Positions 1 to 15,184 of a DNA stretch of 64,000 bases are shown here, in pieces. The position numbers were made by a program, and so were the translations under genes. Each line of letters opens with the position of its first letter. Position 1 is the first letter of the stretch. The notes below the pieces were generated by a model, which was not told the origin of the DNA, ran no database searches, and saw only the letters and a list, made by a program, of their open reading frames with translations. This stretch comes from Acanthornis magna (Eukaryota; Chordata; Aves; Passeriformes; Acanthizidae). The stretch is from the NCBI GenBank assembly GCA_036785705.1, contig JAWUZG010000138.1, forward strand, positions 1,629,501 to 1,693,500. Direction: 5' to 3'.

Positions 1-55
1 CAGCAGGAAAGTCAATTGAGACCTATTTTAGCAATCCGGACAGCAGGAATACTCA

Positions 56-2520
<2,465 letters not shown>

Positions 2521-3371
2521 GCTTGCACTCTAATGAAAGCTCGTCAGCAGAGGTATCTTATGAAGAAAAGAAAAGTTATGGGTCATCAAGAAGAATGAAA
2601 TCTATATCAATAAGAAATCTCCTTGCTCTTTAGCTAATAATTTCCTAGTTATTCTCCAAAATAAGCTCTTAAGAAGAAACCAATTAAATCCACTTTCATC
2701 TGAAGTTTAAAGTACCCTAGTCTGACCCAAGAGTAAGACTTAGACTTCTCCAACATGTAGATATCGTAACAGAAAATAGAACATCTGAATACTCAGTACA
2801 GTTTGGTAACCCCTTAAATTCTGATAAGATTTGAGTTTTTCCACCTAAAAGAATATACAGTCACAGAAAAATCACTCTCTGTTCTGGTCCTTAATTATGT
2901 GCAATGACTCTTCAAGAGAGTACTTTCTTGCTGAAAGTATTAGCTTGTGTATTAAAAATTAAAAATTACTTCACTTTTAAGTTCATCCCCATTTTCAACT
3001 ATCTCGCCTAAGCAAATTCAGCTGAAATATAAGAGGATTTTTGAAGAGAACTCGTGCAGCTCTTTAAAAGTCGTGTCCTAGACTGTAAATTAGGAATGCA
3101 TTATTCAGTGTGTTTCCTTTGGAGAGTAGCTTGTATCCTGGAATATGGCCAGCCTTGTAAAATAGGAATTGGCAGCTGTTTCTTATTGCTGAACAGAATT
3201 GCATAGAATATTGTAATTTGAAAATACAGACATGCATCAAAATTACATTGAAAATTTCTGTTCACATGGGCACTCCCTCATGGAAATGGTTGTTAAAGGC
3301 AGAAGAAGTGAAATAGGATATTGCAAGGACATCGTCCTCTTTCTTTAAGCTCACGAAATGCATGCACTTAC

Positions 3372-3391
3372 CTGGAAGCCTTCTGCAGAGA
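3372..3391 (-). other. MYH: Gene A 5' noncoding exon 1 (predicted)
   Basis: A strong donor GTAAGTG (minus strand, CACTTAC at 3365-3371) follows a short stretch ending CTTCCAG. It lies about 25 bases downstream of a TATA box. The same arrangement is seen at gene B exon 1. The transcription start is inferred, so the upper boundary is approximate. The second noncoding exon, visible in gene B, could not be placed with confidence between 2530 and 3365. Confidence 0.55.
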
Positions 3392-3415
3392 CAGGCTAGG
3401 CTTGTCTCTGGGAGA

Positions 3416-3599
3416 TTTTATAGTGTCTTGTCTGCAGATGCTGCAGATGGCCCCCCTTTCTTCGGTCAAAACATCTCTGGCAAACCTTTTTTGGCCAAGC
3501 ATTGTCTGTCAAACTAAGGGCAGAATTGTGACTTGATTTGAATGATATAATTAGAACATTTTTATATCTTACTGACTACGTGAATACATCTATAAATAA
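3416..3599 (-). promoter_or_regulatory. Gene A core promoter: TATA box, two E-boxes, MEF2-like site
   Basis: On the minus strand TATAAAA lies at 3416-3422. E-boxes CAGATG lie at 3435-3440 and 3444-3449 (plus-strand reading), and CTATAAATAA, a full match to the MEF2 consensus, lies at 3590-3599. The region from 3360 to about 3720 aligns with the gene B promoter at about 36765-37100, including a shared TTCTTCGGTCAAAA stretch. E-box plus MEF2 promoters are typical of muscle genes. The factors actually bound are inferred. Confidence 0.6.
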
Positions 3600-3719
3600 T
3601 TTCTCAAGAGTGTTAAGGAGAGAATCTTGACTACTCAAGGCACTTAGAGAACTTGCATGGTTCTATTGCTGCCTTTCTCAGTGATTTGCTCCTTGACCCA
3701 TGGTAGTTTCCTTGGTATG

Positions 3720-4250
3720 TTTATACCACAACTTTTCAGTCCAGTAATGGTGATGACAATGTCTATGATGCTTTAGGAACATATGCATTGAGAGGAACAG
3801 GGGAAGTATGTCAAAAACTAGCAAAGTTAAGAGCCACTTTTCAGTGGTATTTTCTAAAAAGCAGGAAGTAAAAATCTATTACAGCTGAGTTTTCTGTATA
3901 GGACACTTTCAATAGCTGAAATGATTTGAAATACAGTGAGAGCCTGAAATACAGTGGGAGCCTGAATCCAAGCAATGGGAGACTCTGCTTTGAAATGGGG
4001 CTCTTGAATAGATTCCTGAGCTGACTTTTGAGGAATCAAATGTTGCAAATGAGTCGTGAAGGTTGCTTAAAGTATCACCATCAAAGGCATTAGCAAAAGA
4101 GGGTTTGTTATGATCTGGTTTAAACATAGAAGAGCTGAGGAAACTAAGTCTCTGCAAATAAAGCGGATCATACCCAGAAAAGTTAGAAATATACCCCAAA
4201 AACATGATTAAAACCAAACGAGGTTAGATGTTGGTGCCAAAAAATTGATA
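3720..4250. other. Intergenic, no gene seen
   Basis: Upstream flank of gene A. No exon-like ORF, RNA gene or recognisable repeat was found. It is AT-rich unique-looking sequence with a small internal duplication (a TGAAATACAGTG unit repeated near 3926-3960). Confidence 0.5.
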
Positions 4251-4254
4251 TATT

Positions 4255-5800
4255 TCATTCAATAGTAAAAGAGGCAAAGAGAAAGAAAGGAGAGAAATAA
4301 GTAGAAAAAGAAGTGTGCATGGGGTCCTGGGGGGACATGGAGAGAGTGACAGGGGTTAGATGGAAACATATCACCCTTCCCAGGGTCCCAGCGATGTCTT
4401 GTTGCTCCTCTCCATCTGATCTTCTGGGTGGTGAGGGTCCCCCACCACCATGCCACCACACCAAAGAGTACAAAATCCATGGATTAATATGGTTTGGGCC
4501 AGGTGGGAACGCCCACGTGTCTCTTGAGGGGGTTGGGTTTGACACTGTCCCTTGCAGCATTGTGGATCTGTGGCATCATCTCTGGTGCAGGGTCTGGGGA
4601 CCCCTTTGTGGGGGACCTTGATGGGCCATGACACCCTCTCAGCTGTCCTTAATGTGGATAAGCTTTTCCCGGGGTGCAGGGCCCCTCAGCTGTGAGGGCT
4701 TGCACAGTGGAGGTTGGGCATTCACAGCCTCTGACCAGAGGCTTTTTCACTACACACCCGAAGCCTCTCTCCTTTTCCCACCCTTTGGTGTCAGGGTCTG
4801 TGCTGCCTGGCAGCTGATAACCCTGGGGCTAGGACCTCCACCCCAAAGGTGATAAGCTTGTGCTCTGTGAATGTGTTCTTTTCTCCCAGCTCTGAGTTGT
4901 TACTTGTCTTAATTAGCCAACAGTTCAGGGCCCCCGTCAGGGCCCCATTCAGGGTGCGGTGGTCTTCTCTGCAGCTTTTGTAATATAATTTTGCTATAAC
5001 ATGCAAAAGTCCTTCATGAAGATGTTTAAGTCATAAACTACAACATTTCAATCTCCGACAGGGTTCAATATAAAATTGCAAAAGCACAACAAAGTTTGAT
5101 GGAAAGGTTTGCTCTATTACTTACTACAAAGATCAAGGAAAATAGACTTAAGAATTCTTTTAGAATGGTTTGCACAACAACTAGGGATGAAAAGGTTTAG
5201 GGTAAAAAGCATAAGAAAAATTCTTCTGTTGAGTGACGAGGTTCACAGAGGGCCCCGCCTTGGTTTCTAAACTCCTGACGAGTCTAGGTACAGCTGGATC
5301 CAATCATCCTACCAGACCTGGTGAACAGTTTGTTTCTTAAGTCTTTGGCAGGACTTAATCATTGACTAGCTTGACTTTCATAAGGTGATTCAATAGGATT
5401 TGCTACAACTGTAACAGTGACTTAATTACAGATCTCAGATAGCAACATCAAAACTATACTTGCTGTAGAGTGCTTAAATGAATTCACACATGCAGGCACA
5501 CAGACACAAATGTGTGTCTATAAACGTTCAAGGGTTTTACCCGTTAGAAGTTCCCTCTGAGTTCAGTGAAATATTCACTTCAACTATCTTGGAATTTCTC
5601 AGTGGGCGAGAGTTGAGTCTCAAGGAGTGGAGGATACTGCTCTGGAACCCATCATCAGCTTTTGGTGAATTTTTTGAAAAGGAGTCCCCCATTTTTCACA
5701 AACTTGAGAGTTCATGAGTTTTGAGAGGCACCCCACTCTGAGGGAGATGCTGATTGCAGCCTGCTGCAGTCTAGGAGAGCTCAAAGGGCCTCACCAAGGC
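4255..5800. mobile_element. Possible LTR-retrotransposon-derived segment (uncertain)
   Basis: Base composition changes at about 4.26 kb: an A/G-rich tract leads into a GC-rich 600 bp, followed by a unique-looking AT-richer part. It contains no long intact ORF and does not resemble MYH or CR1. The texture resembles an old LTR or ERV remnant, but I could not define terminal repeats, a primer site or a target-site duplication. A search against an avian repeat library would decide. Confidence 0.2.
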
Positions 5801-6671
5801 CTGGTGTTTATAGGGTTGCAAGATGTTTTGTTTTAGGCATCCATAAATTTCCATCCTGGCCACAATACAGGTCAGTAATTACTAGTGTTTGCAAAACTCC
5901 AGCAACAATGGTATCATTCTACTTGGCTATGATTTAGGTAGGGAAAGTTCCAAGGCTTTCAGCAAGCGCCTGATTATTCCCTCTCTCATCCTTCACCTTA
6001 GCCAGGCAACACAGTTCCTGCTACAGGCACTGCTGCTCCCAGCTTAGCCACGCAAGGGCTCTTGGTAGAATCAAGGGACACTCATTACAGAAACATCAAG
6101 GCTTTACGGGAATTCCTGAGATTGTAGAGCAGACCTAAGGAGGAAGGGGGGGTGCACTACTACGTCAAAATTAAATATATACTTGTGCATACATAGATAA
6201 TATATGTGTTTATGCATGCTTTATTTAAAAAGTGATTTGTCAAGAAACTTCGCTTTCTCACTTTTTGACAGTCTTACATTTCGTACTTGAAGTTAATGCA
6301 TACATGGACCTTTTACTGTCTGCGTAAACAACAACTTCCCTCTGTCAAATCTGAAAATCCAGAGGTTCCCATATCCCCTCGCTACCTCTAACTCCCCAAA
6401 AGCCAGCATGCCATTCTAGTGCAAATCATACAAACCGTGGCATACAATTGCAGCTGCTATTCATTCTGATAAATCCTCAGCCTTGCAGTGCCGTGCCATC
6501 AAAATAAGTGTATTTACTCATTCGCAGTCCCAGAAACAGCTAACAGCACAGCACCTTCTGTACCAGGGCATTAGAGATAGCAGGCTGTGTAATGCTGATG
6601 GCGTGGGGTCAAGAGGTTTGCTTGTAGTCCAGGAAACAAACAGGTCCAGTCTTAGGAATGGGTGTAATCAC

Positions 6672-6880
6672 AGTATCATAGAATCACAAAATCAGAATTG
6701 TTTAGGCTGAATTGTTCCAGCCTAAACAGAATTATTTAGGCTGGAAAAGACCAGGCCAACTGTTATCCCAGAACTGCCAAGTTCACTCCTAAACCTTGTC
6801 CCCAAGTGCCACATCCACACTTGATCTACACTAATCATTTAGACTTCTTCAGATCCTCTAGATCTAAAGACATTTTTCTC
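6672..6880 (-). mobile_element. CR1 LINE 3' fragment
   Basis: The plus strand begins with ATCATAGAATCACAAAATCAGAA, the complement of the CR1 3' tail. It continues into the usual 'aagaccaggccaactg...' 3' region and 'ctaaaccttgtccccaagtgccacatcc'. It carries an internal duplication of a 'cagaatt(g/a)tttaggct' unit. It is an old, short copy. Confidence 0.7.
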
Positions 6881-6899
6881 CTGTCACTTGCATTTTAAT

Positions 6900-8180
6900 C
6901 ATTAAAATATCTCAGTGAATACCACAGTGAAGGGGTTAGAAAACCAATGCCTGTGATCCAGTGCAGTATTCAGCCTCAGATGATATCGTGTGCTGTAGGA
7001 GACCCTCCCAAGAGTGCTCTGGCCTATTTTGGGCCCCAGATTGAAAGCCAAACCCAGAGCTTACGCCTGAGCTCACTACATGGGTTACGGGGACAGCGGA
7101 ATACCTCAGAAAGTTGATCTTTTCATATGGATTAGCAAGAAGACCTGCCCATTACCAGAGGACTGGTGTGGAAATTTTGAATTCTTGTCTAGTTCAATAC
7201 AGTAATATGGAGAGCATTTAACATCTGATTAATAATGCAACCTCCACAAAATAATTCTTCATATAGGAATAGGAGCCTCCTGCCAAATTCCTCTGTATGT
7301 TCAGCTGCTACTCACAAATTCTTTGAGAAAGATGAGTCATTCAGTTATGAGGAACATATACTGACCATAGCCTTGTCTTCTTTTTTTGGTTGAACAGTAC
7401 TCATACCAAACAGACCGCACTCAGGAGAGGTGAAAACTGTGAAGCTGAATTCCTTCTTAGATCTTGCCATACCCAGCACTGGGCTCCCATGTTAAAATTT
7501 CTCCATGGTCATCCTGTTCAGGGAATTCAGGTTCCTCAAGTTTCCTGCTTCAGGCACTTCAACAAGTGTCTCCTCATTTCTCAGCAGCTGTCCTTTCAGG
7601 ACAGAAATACCAACTGCAAATAAGGGGGTGCTACCAGATTGTTCAAGCAACACACGTAACACCCATACGAGACTACAACTACTCCATACAGAATGGGCAA
7701 ATGTTATTTTGGGTTCTAGTACTCACTGCCAGTGAGTGCTTGTAGAAATCTCCAGTTAGGGTGTGAAAGAAAAGCAGTGTTGACTTACCTAGTTTGAATA
7801 CAGCTGTGGACATAGTTGAGAACTGATCTATGACAATACCTGCAGTGTAGCATCCTATGAAGGGTAGCCCCCAAAATTCAATATGATTGTGTTTGTAAAG
7901 CACACAGAAATAAGGAATCAAAGGGCTGCATTTCAGTTTAAGTGGTCTGAACACCACTTAATGATACCATAGTAGATGCCCAGGCAAAAGCCTGTTAATT
8001 ATCAGAAAATAACTGATTAAAAGATAGCAGTTGCTTCATCATAGAAACAAAACAGGCTGATCAAGCATGATTATTTTTCCTGGTAAATATATATTAGATG
8101 CTGCAGTTATCTTACTATCCTTCACATCCTTACCAGTAAGTAACAAGAGGACATACTCTGTTGTATGTCAAATAACTAAA
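6900..8180. other. Intergenic, no gene seen
   Basis: Short ORFs on both strands look like chance. No splice-bounded homologue of MYH or any other family was recognised. Confidence 0.45.
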
Positions 8181-8189
8181 TTGCAACTG

Positions 8190-9480
8190 AGCAGCTTACA
8201 GCTTCACTGGCACTTCTTCCTGCCCTTTTTAAAGATGGGCATAACAATAGCTTTTATCCACTCATATGGGACCATCCCTGTATGTCATCTTCCCCCAATG
8301 ATCAACATAAGCCTTGCAATTACATGGGTGAATTCCTTCAGCAGCCTTTGATGAGTCACAACCAGCCCTGTGGATATGAATACATCCAGCTTCTCTTAAA
8401 AATTCCAGCTTCACTAAGTAGGTCAGGACTTTCCCATTGTTTGTTGACCCTTTCCTTCTCAAGCTCCACTGAAGATGTGGATAGCCAGGGACGAATTTTG
8501 CCAACGAAGATTGATGCAGAAAATGTGCTGCATATGTAAGTGCTCTCTGTATCATCTCTCACTAGGTGGGAATCCACAGTCAGCAGCTCCCTTCTGCATC
8601 ATTCAGACAGAACTGCTATGCTCAATGTTCCTAAGTACCCAAGAAATATTTTATATTCCTGTTTTGTTGCCAGTCCTTGCCTCCACCTATTATATATTTT
8701 TGTGCTTTAATTCTTTAAGAAGTTTGCTGCTTAGCTAAGATCAAATTCCCAGCCTTCCTGCTGAACAAAGTAGTTTCTTCTTGTGCTCTCCATAATTTTC
8801 CTTTTACTAACCATCTCTCCTGAGCAGTCTTCTCTTTCACAGCTGCTGCAAAGTGTGTGCTATCTAGCAGTTCCTTGAATGCAATGAATTCCAGTCTTAC
8901 AAAATCTAGAGTGCTAATTCTATTGCTTATCTCCCCAGCTTTCCACTGGATCCTTCATCCAGTTATCATATGTCTGCTGCACCCTGAGGTGCCATCTGGG
9001 ATCGTATTTATCACAAGTTCATCCCTGCTTCCAATACTCAGCATTGCCTGTCCAGTATTTACATTGGAATATTGACATCAGCACTGCCTAAAATTCTCTG
9101 GCAGAGCTTCCCTGGAGCTTTTACCCTCACAGCAGAAGTCCACATGGCTGAAAAGCTCCCTAAGGCAGAGGAGACTTGTTTCTACTAGTTGTAGAAATCC
9201 CTTCACTACTTTGTCTTTGTCTTGTTCAGAGGGTTCACGACAGACTCTATCACAACGTCCCTCACTTTCCTCCAGTCTCTGACAGGATATCTGCAGCCCC
9301 ACAGTGAAGCATTGCACAAGCAAGGAGCACTTTGACATAAAGCAGAAACCCTTATCGTTTCCCCTATGTGTACTACACAGTCCATACTCTCCCATGACCA
9401 TATTTCAGAAATGCACACTATCCTACATTATCTCATAATCCTGATCATGTTCCCCTTCTTCCTTGTAAAATTTCTACATT
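8190..9480 (-). mobile_element. Possible old LINE (CR1-like) internal fragment
   Basis: Plus-strand phrases such as 'aaagatgggcataacaatagcttttatcca...' and 'gggaccatccctgtatgtcatctt' resemble the complement of internal CR1/LINE regions. The stretch is broken by many stops and no reverse-transcriptase motif survives. The assignment rests on similarity recalled by eye, so it is tentative. Confidence 0.3.
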
Positions 9481-9759
9481 TGCAGCTATTCCTGTAATTT
9501 CTCAGCTTAAGTGTTGTTTCCATAATGAAGCTGATTTCAGACCCTTATCATCAGGTTAGTAGTCTCATGGCAGATTTCTTTCCTTCTCGGTCCTCAAACA
9601 CAGATGTCCAAAAATCTTGGGGAATTCACAGATGAAGCTGTGAAGCTTCCAAACATAGCGTGAAAGCTCCTACTTAAGAATCCATTTGGACATCACAGAA
9701 CTGCCAGGTAACTAACGTAATCCCATGGCATTAAGAGGGCTTATGGGGAAATCGAGAGA

Positions 9760-10090
9760 ACTACAGTGCAGTGAGGCTCATGGCTATATTGGATAAATGT
9801 GCCCTGGCAGCCCAGAAAGCCCTTGTGTGCTGGGCTGAGCCCCCAGTGTGGGCAGCAGGGGAGGGGGGATTCTGCCCCTCTGCTCTGCTCAGGTGAGACT
9901 CCACCTGCAGAGCTGCCCCAGCCCTGAACTCCAGCACAGGAAAGACATGGATCTGCCGGAGAGAGTCCAGAGGAGGCACCAAGATGATCAGAGGGATGGA
10001 GCAGCTCTACTACGAGGAAAGGTTAGGAGAGCTGCGGGTGTTCAGCCTGGAAAAGAGAAACTTCAGGATGACCTAGTTGTGGACTACTCA
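9760..10090 (+). mobile_element. CR1 LINE fragment
   Basis: The plus strand reads as CR1: 'actccacctgcagagctgcc', 'cagcacaggaaagacatggatctgc', 'gagagagtccagaggaggcac' and 'gaggaaaggttaggagagctg..gttcagcctgga'. It is truncated at both ends and not coding. Confidence 0.8.
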
Positions 10091-10099
10091 GATGGCTGT

Positions 10100-11930
10100 G
10101 AGATCTATGGCCAGAGACTCCTAAATTACATTAATAAAGTCAGTTCTGGACACAGAGGAACCCTATTGGACAGTACAAGCAATGTTTCCAGATTTGCAGT
10201 AAGAATTTGTTCCTGGATTGGTCAACTATCCTAGCAGGACCTTGTACCGAAGGATTGTAGTAGCAAGTATGGCTTCAAGTGCCAGAGGGGTAAGTAAGCA
10301 AGAAAGAAAAGAGAGCAGTGTAGTTTTCTCTAAGGACCACTCTAACATCACACACATTGAACAAATACTAAGTGACCATTGGAAGAGAAATTCATACCTA
10401 CCTAACTGTAAACAAGGAATGATGATAGGAGATTATGTCAAGTGTCACTGTTATTAGGATGTAACACAATGTGTAGATCTGACAAAAACCATTCTATATA
10501 AAACGGTAAAGGTCTCAAAAGGATGACTAGCTACTCCAGCTTAAGTCTGTCTACATGGAGCTAAGAATCCCGATCAGGATTAAAGAATTTAAATAAGTAC
10601 GAAATAAGTTTGAGTTGGGTAGTCGAAAGTCCTTTCCACTTCTGCTTATGCAGCTCTTTTTTCCCCGTTTGGGCATACATCCAGGTTGGTGAGGATATCC
10701 TTGAATATTCAGAATTATTAGTGAGACTAAAACAATCAAATTCGCACAATGATAGAAGCATTTTTCCCCAAGAGGTGACAGATTTTCCAGCAGCAGCAGT
10801 TCCATCTCCAGCCCCTAGTGGCAGGCATGGCTCAATACCCACTGCCACCAGACAGAGGCAGTGTAGGAGCAGTTTGCAAATACATTGCAAATACATTGCA
10901 GCATTGCAAATACAGGGAAACCGCGTTTCCCTGTAATTCCAGTGACCTTTGTCAGATATTTGAATTCACCACCCCTCCCCCAACTCACTTTTTTGGGGCA
11001 GCACCAAGAGTTTGTTTTCTTCGTCTTGATCCTTAAATTTTGCGGTAAGTAACAGTAACACAGGAGAAAGCCGACATGGCACCAGCTGTTTTTCCAGTGG
11101 GTTGGAAGCCCACTGTGTCCCACACTTCTTGATAATTTTAGCACGTTTGGGATGGGGATAGAGATGGGTTCTCCTCCTCCAATGAGTCCAAACTTCTTAC
11201 AACAAGTTGCTCCCTGCGTCAGAGACCAGGGCTCTTCGCCATGTGCTTCCTCCTTAAAAAGCTTTATTTCATTCCCCCCATTAATGAAATTCTTAAAATA
11301 TTCTCCGTTCCATTTTCTTTAGAACAATTGCCAATTTTCTCTTGTAACTTAACCAATTCTGTTGCAGAGTGAAATATAATTACCATGGACTCTGCTTCCT
11401 GATAAAAGAATTCTCTTTACAACCAGGCAGAGCTTGGGGTGCAGTGGAGAGGGGAAGTGGTTGGCTTTGCTGAGTCCTCCTCCAGGGAGTGGAGGGAAGT
11501 GACATAATATTTAGGGAAGTCCACCTCCTCCTGGAAGCTGGAGAACCCCGGCTTGCTCTTCACCTCCACTTTTTTCATCCCTATACTTCTGCTCAGATAT
11601 GACTGGACACTGAGCCTTGGAGAGGGCAAGAGCACATTTTCCATATTAAAAGGTTGTTTATCAATTCAGTGTTATTTCATTAAGGGTCATGCTTTCAATG
11701 TTATGTGCAAAACACGCTCAGTCCATAATTTTGATATGACATCTGGTTAGGAAATTTGCCACTAAACTAACATTTCTGATAAATGTGGCTGAAGGAATAG
11801 GCTGAGACGATTACTGGAAGCAATAAATAATTTCCCAGGAAGAACTACTGAGGACCATAACTAGTAAGACTTAAAAGCTGCAGGTTGAAAGGTAGTGTTG
11901 GCCACCCATTCTTTACCATGGCAAATGTGA
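10100..11930. other. Intergenic, no gene seen
   Basis: Only chance-length ORFs. One local curiosity is a short direct repetition of 'ttgcaaatacat' around 10874-10912. No gene or identified repeat. Confidence 0.45.
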
Positions 11931-11937
11931 CCAAAAC

Positions 11938-12012
11938 TTTTTGTGTCTAAGTGAGAGCAAAAATGTTTGTGTCTAAGTGTGAGCAAAAATGTTTGTGTCT
12001 AAGTGTGAGCAT
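11938..12012. repeat. 26-bp minisatellite, about 2.8 copies
   Basis: The unit TTTGTGTCTAAGTGTGAGCA (plus AAAATG) is repeated in direct orientation with one or two mismatches in the first copy. Confidence 0.9.
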
Positions 12013-12247
12013 GTGGGAAGATAAGCTGAATATCACAGGCTGGCCATGAAGGGGCTGTGATGATGTTGCTGCCCCTTCTACTCTATTCAGAAATTAATTT
12101 CTGCAGATCTTAATGCAGCTGTGATTTATCTCCACTACATGTCAAAGAAAGTCAATGCACCCGTCCTAGGGGGAATTTTAAGGATGAATTTGTTTCTAAG
12201 TAGCTTCCCAGGGTGGTACTCTTGGAAGCCCTCAGAATGAGTTTAAG

Positions 12248-12300
12248 CTGAACATGAGAGGCAAATAAACTGAATAACTGAACATGAGAAGCAAATAAAC
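12248..12300. repeat. 30-bp tandem duplication
   Basis: Two copies of CTGAACATGAGARGCAAATA (plus AAC) stand 30 bases apart, differing at one base. Confidence 0.85.
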
Positions 12301-12383
12301 CCCATAATCTAAGATTAGAGGATGGGCAGCTTCATATGTTCACCACACATGTACCATGATTCACACTCCTCCTTTTTCCAAGA

Positions 12384-12530
12384 AGCATCAGCGGAAGAGG
12401 TCTGGACAGTAGATCCCATCCAAGGAGGTGACGCTCGGGATGCCCTTTCTATCCCTGCCAAAGCAGCTGAGGAGCTCTCGTTACAGGGCAGGTGAGTGGG
12501 GTGGGCAGGCTGGCAGACAGCTGGGTAGCA
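12384..12530. repeat. Intergenic paralogous island 1, A-B copy
   Basis: Aligns in the same orientation with 46743-46880. Shared segments are 'cagcggaagag', 'aggaggtgac..tc.ggatg.cctttct', 'gcagctgaggagctc..gttacag' and 'gtggggtgggcaggct'. Identity is about 75-80% by eye. It is one of several ordered islands showing that intergenic DNA was duplicated together with the MYH gene. Confidence 0.75.
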
Positions 12531-13212
12531 AAAGGTAATTGAAGCACAATTAATCATAAGAGCAGGATGGAAGGGGAAGGAAAATGAAATCATGAAGGAG
12601 CATGGTAATAACCCCTGCAGGAAACTGTCATAACCAAAAATAAGCTGTACTTGTGAGATCAAAGGTTCACATAGCCCAACTTCCTATCTTAGAAAGTGAT
12701 GCCCAGGAAGGAGCACCAGCATAGAATGGCACTTCTACAGAACTCTCCTAACGCCAATAATCTGTATTTATGGAGTCCCTGAGCAGAATGCAATGTCTGA
12801 GTACTTAACGGCTCATGGTGGAATTTTAACTGATGAATTTGTCCAAGGCACTTTCTGAACTTATAAAGTGTTCTCTGAACATACGGCATGTTACTGTGAT
12901 CCTCTGCTGAGCAAGGCTAACCCATTGAAAGCAAATATCCACACATGCAGTTCAATTCCCTTAGTTATTATCTTTGACTGTTACAAATAGGTTTTGCACC
13001 TCAGCCCAATTTGCATATAAAACCACATATTTGAGGAAGAAACAATCACGATTAAACTGCAGAGAGCATCTTCTAGGTGCCAAGACAGATGGTGCTATGG
13101 TTTATCTACAGGACATATTTATACAGTATTTTGCAAGGGAATTTTCTTTCCAAACACTAAGGTCCCATCACTTCAGAGACTGCCACAGCTTCCCATGTAA
13201 CATTAGCAGATA

Positions 13213-13330
13213 GATTTCCTTGGTGGCCAGGCTAAACATTTCTTTAATTGCTCTCTGCATCTAGCTCAGATGCCAAAGTACAAGTCCCTGGACCTCCTGA
13301 AGGGCAAATCAGTTGGATAAAAGAGAACAG
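13213..13330. repeat. Intergenic paralogous island 2, A-B copy
   Basis: Matches 47318-47445. Shared are 'caggctaaacatttctttaa' continuing through 'ttgctctctgcat', then 'acaagtccctg', 'ctcctgaagggcaaatcagt' and 'agaacag'. Order and orientation are the same as for the other islands. Confidence 0.8.
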
Positions 13331-13339
13331 CTTCAGCAG

Positions 13340-14880
13340 AAAACAATGACAATGATATATCACCAGACAGCCCACAGCCAAGGTCCCAAGGAGTGGTGGC
13401 CCATGTGAGAGATTAGCAGCTGGGGGTTCTAACAGTGCTTGTATCTCCTGTCCTGAGGAGATTCCCTACTCACCCCACTGAAGTCTACCTGGGACAGACC
13501 CGTGTTACTTATCAAAAAGTACTAGGAAATATCTGAGTTTATCCTAAAGGAGAAGTGAATGCCTGGTTCAAAGGAGGAGGGGACATTTTTTTTACATCTC
13601 TGTCAGGACCATGCCCTGGGAAAATTTATTTTAAATCTGCTGCAGCTCAAGATGAAGTGCCAACTTTACTTCATGACTGCTTTGCTGAGTAACACAGGTG
13701 TTGCCTACCTCCCACGTCAGAGCCTCAAGTGCCTCATAGTGCCTTTGGTCCCTGAGAAGTGAGGTCATGAGTATCTCACAGGGTGTAAGTTCTCAGAGCA
13801 GAGCTGTGTCTTGGCTGCAGTCCTGTCTGCCTCGTACATTTGCTAAGCTGTGTTTCATCCATTAGTGCCCCCATTTATGTATGCTACTCTCAGTCCTATC
13901 TTTGTTTAAATTCTGAATTCAAGAGAATTCAGAACTGCATGCATGTAGAAATGGGGAAAAGAAATGAAGGACCTCTCTCTACACCTTTTCCCTGGATGTA
14001 TGGCAGATTAATTTGTGAATTCATGGTGAATTCATCTGTTGAGTTCAATTTTACTTCCTCAACCTCTTTGTCAAGGACTTTTTTCCTTTAACACAGAATA
14101 CTTTCAAAATACTTTGTAGCTGCAATGGTTTGCTCAGGAGATGCAGATGCCCCTCTAATCCAGGAATTCACAGATCTGAGATGTGTGCAGGGAGGAAGCC
14201 ATTTGGTTGGAACATAGGCACTGTATCTATTTTGAACTTTCTCTCTGGGAGGATGCTTTATGGCCACTTTGGAGCTGTGTTTCCCCTGGGGTCAGTTAGC
14301 ATTTCTCACCTGCCAGGGAGGCCAAACCCACAGATGGTGTGTCAGTACAAAAGCCTATTATCCTGTGGGTATGGCAGCAGGTATCCCCGAGGAAGGAATC
14401 TTTTATTCCCCCCACCCTTGGTATATTATTTGAATCCTTTGGTAATTGATCATAATTTACAGCCTCCCCAAGTGGATATTACTGTTACTTCTGGGTTTTT
14501 TTCTGTATATTCTAGCTATTTGTGATGCATTTTCTTTGAGTTGGCACATGACTATAGTTCATACTGTACCACTAGAGAGGTTTCTTTAGAAGTTAAAGCC
14601 TTCTGAAAAACAAGTATCATAATAGGCCCATAAAAATAAGAGTTGTCTTTGTTGAAGGGAGTTTAAAATGTTTCTTAAATTAAAGATAAATTATTTATTT
14701 ATCAGTTTTGAATATACCTTAATATACCTTAAAAGGTATTCCCCAAACATTGATATTCAGGCAAATAAACAGAAGTCTAAAATGAGAAGTCTTTACAACT
14801 GGTAAAGAAGCTTTCAACAGACAAAAATCATACTTCCAACAATAGATATAAAGATACAGAGAAGCCAGAGAGGGACTCTC
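13340..14880. other. Intergenic, no gene seen
   Basis: A 131-codon plus-strand ORF at 14130-14525 has no recognisable domain, coiled coil or splice context and is taken as chance. Confidence 0.4.
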
Positions 14881-14884
14881 CTTC

Positions 14885-15184
14885 ATGAACTGTAGTGATA
14901 GGACAAGGTGGAATGGCTTCAAACTTAAAGAGAGGGGGGTTAGATTAGGTATTAGGGAGAAATTCCTGGCTGTGAGGTGAGGAGGCCCTGGCACAGGTGC
15001 CCAGAGAAGCTGTGGCTGCCCCTGGATCCCTGGCAGTGTCCAAGGCCAGGTCGGACATTGGGGCTTGAAGCAGCCTGGGACAATGGGAGGTGTCCCTGCC
15101 CATGGCAGGGGGTTGGAATGAGATGAACTTTAGGATGCCTTCCAACCCCAACCATTCTGGAATTCCATGATTCTGTGATTCCAT
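14885..15184 (+). mobile_element. CR1 LINE 3' end
   Basis: A clear plus-sense CR1 3' region: 'aaacttaaagagaggggggt', 'ggagaaattcctggctgtgagg', 'gcccagagaagctgtggctgcc', ending with 'ccttccaaccc' and a 'ttccatgattctgtgattcca' tail. Confidence 0.92.

Noticed and set aside
14130..14525. 131-codon plus-strand open frame
   Set aside because: No domain, biased composition or splice context; a length plausible by chance in 64 kb of six-frame sequence.
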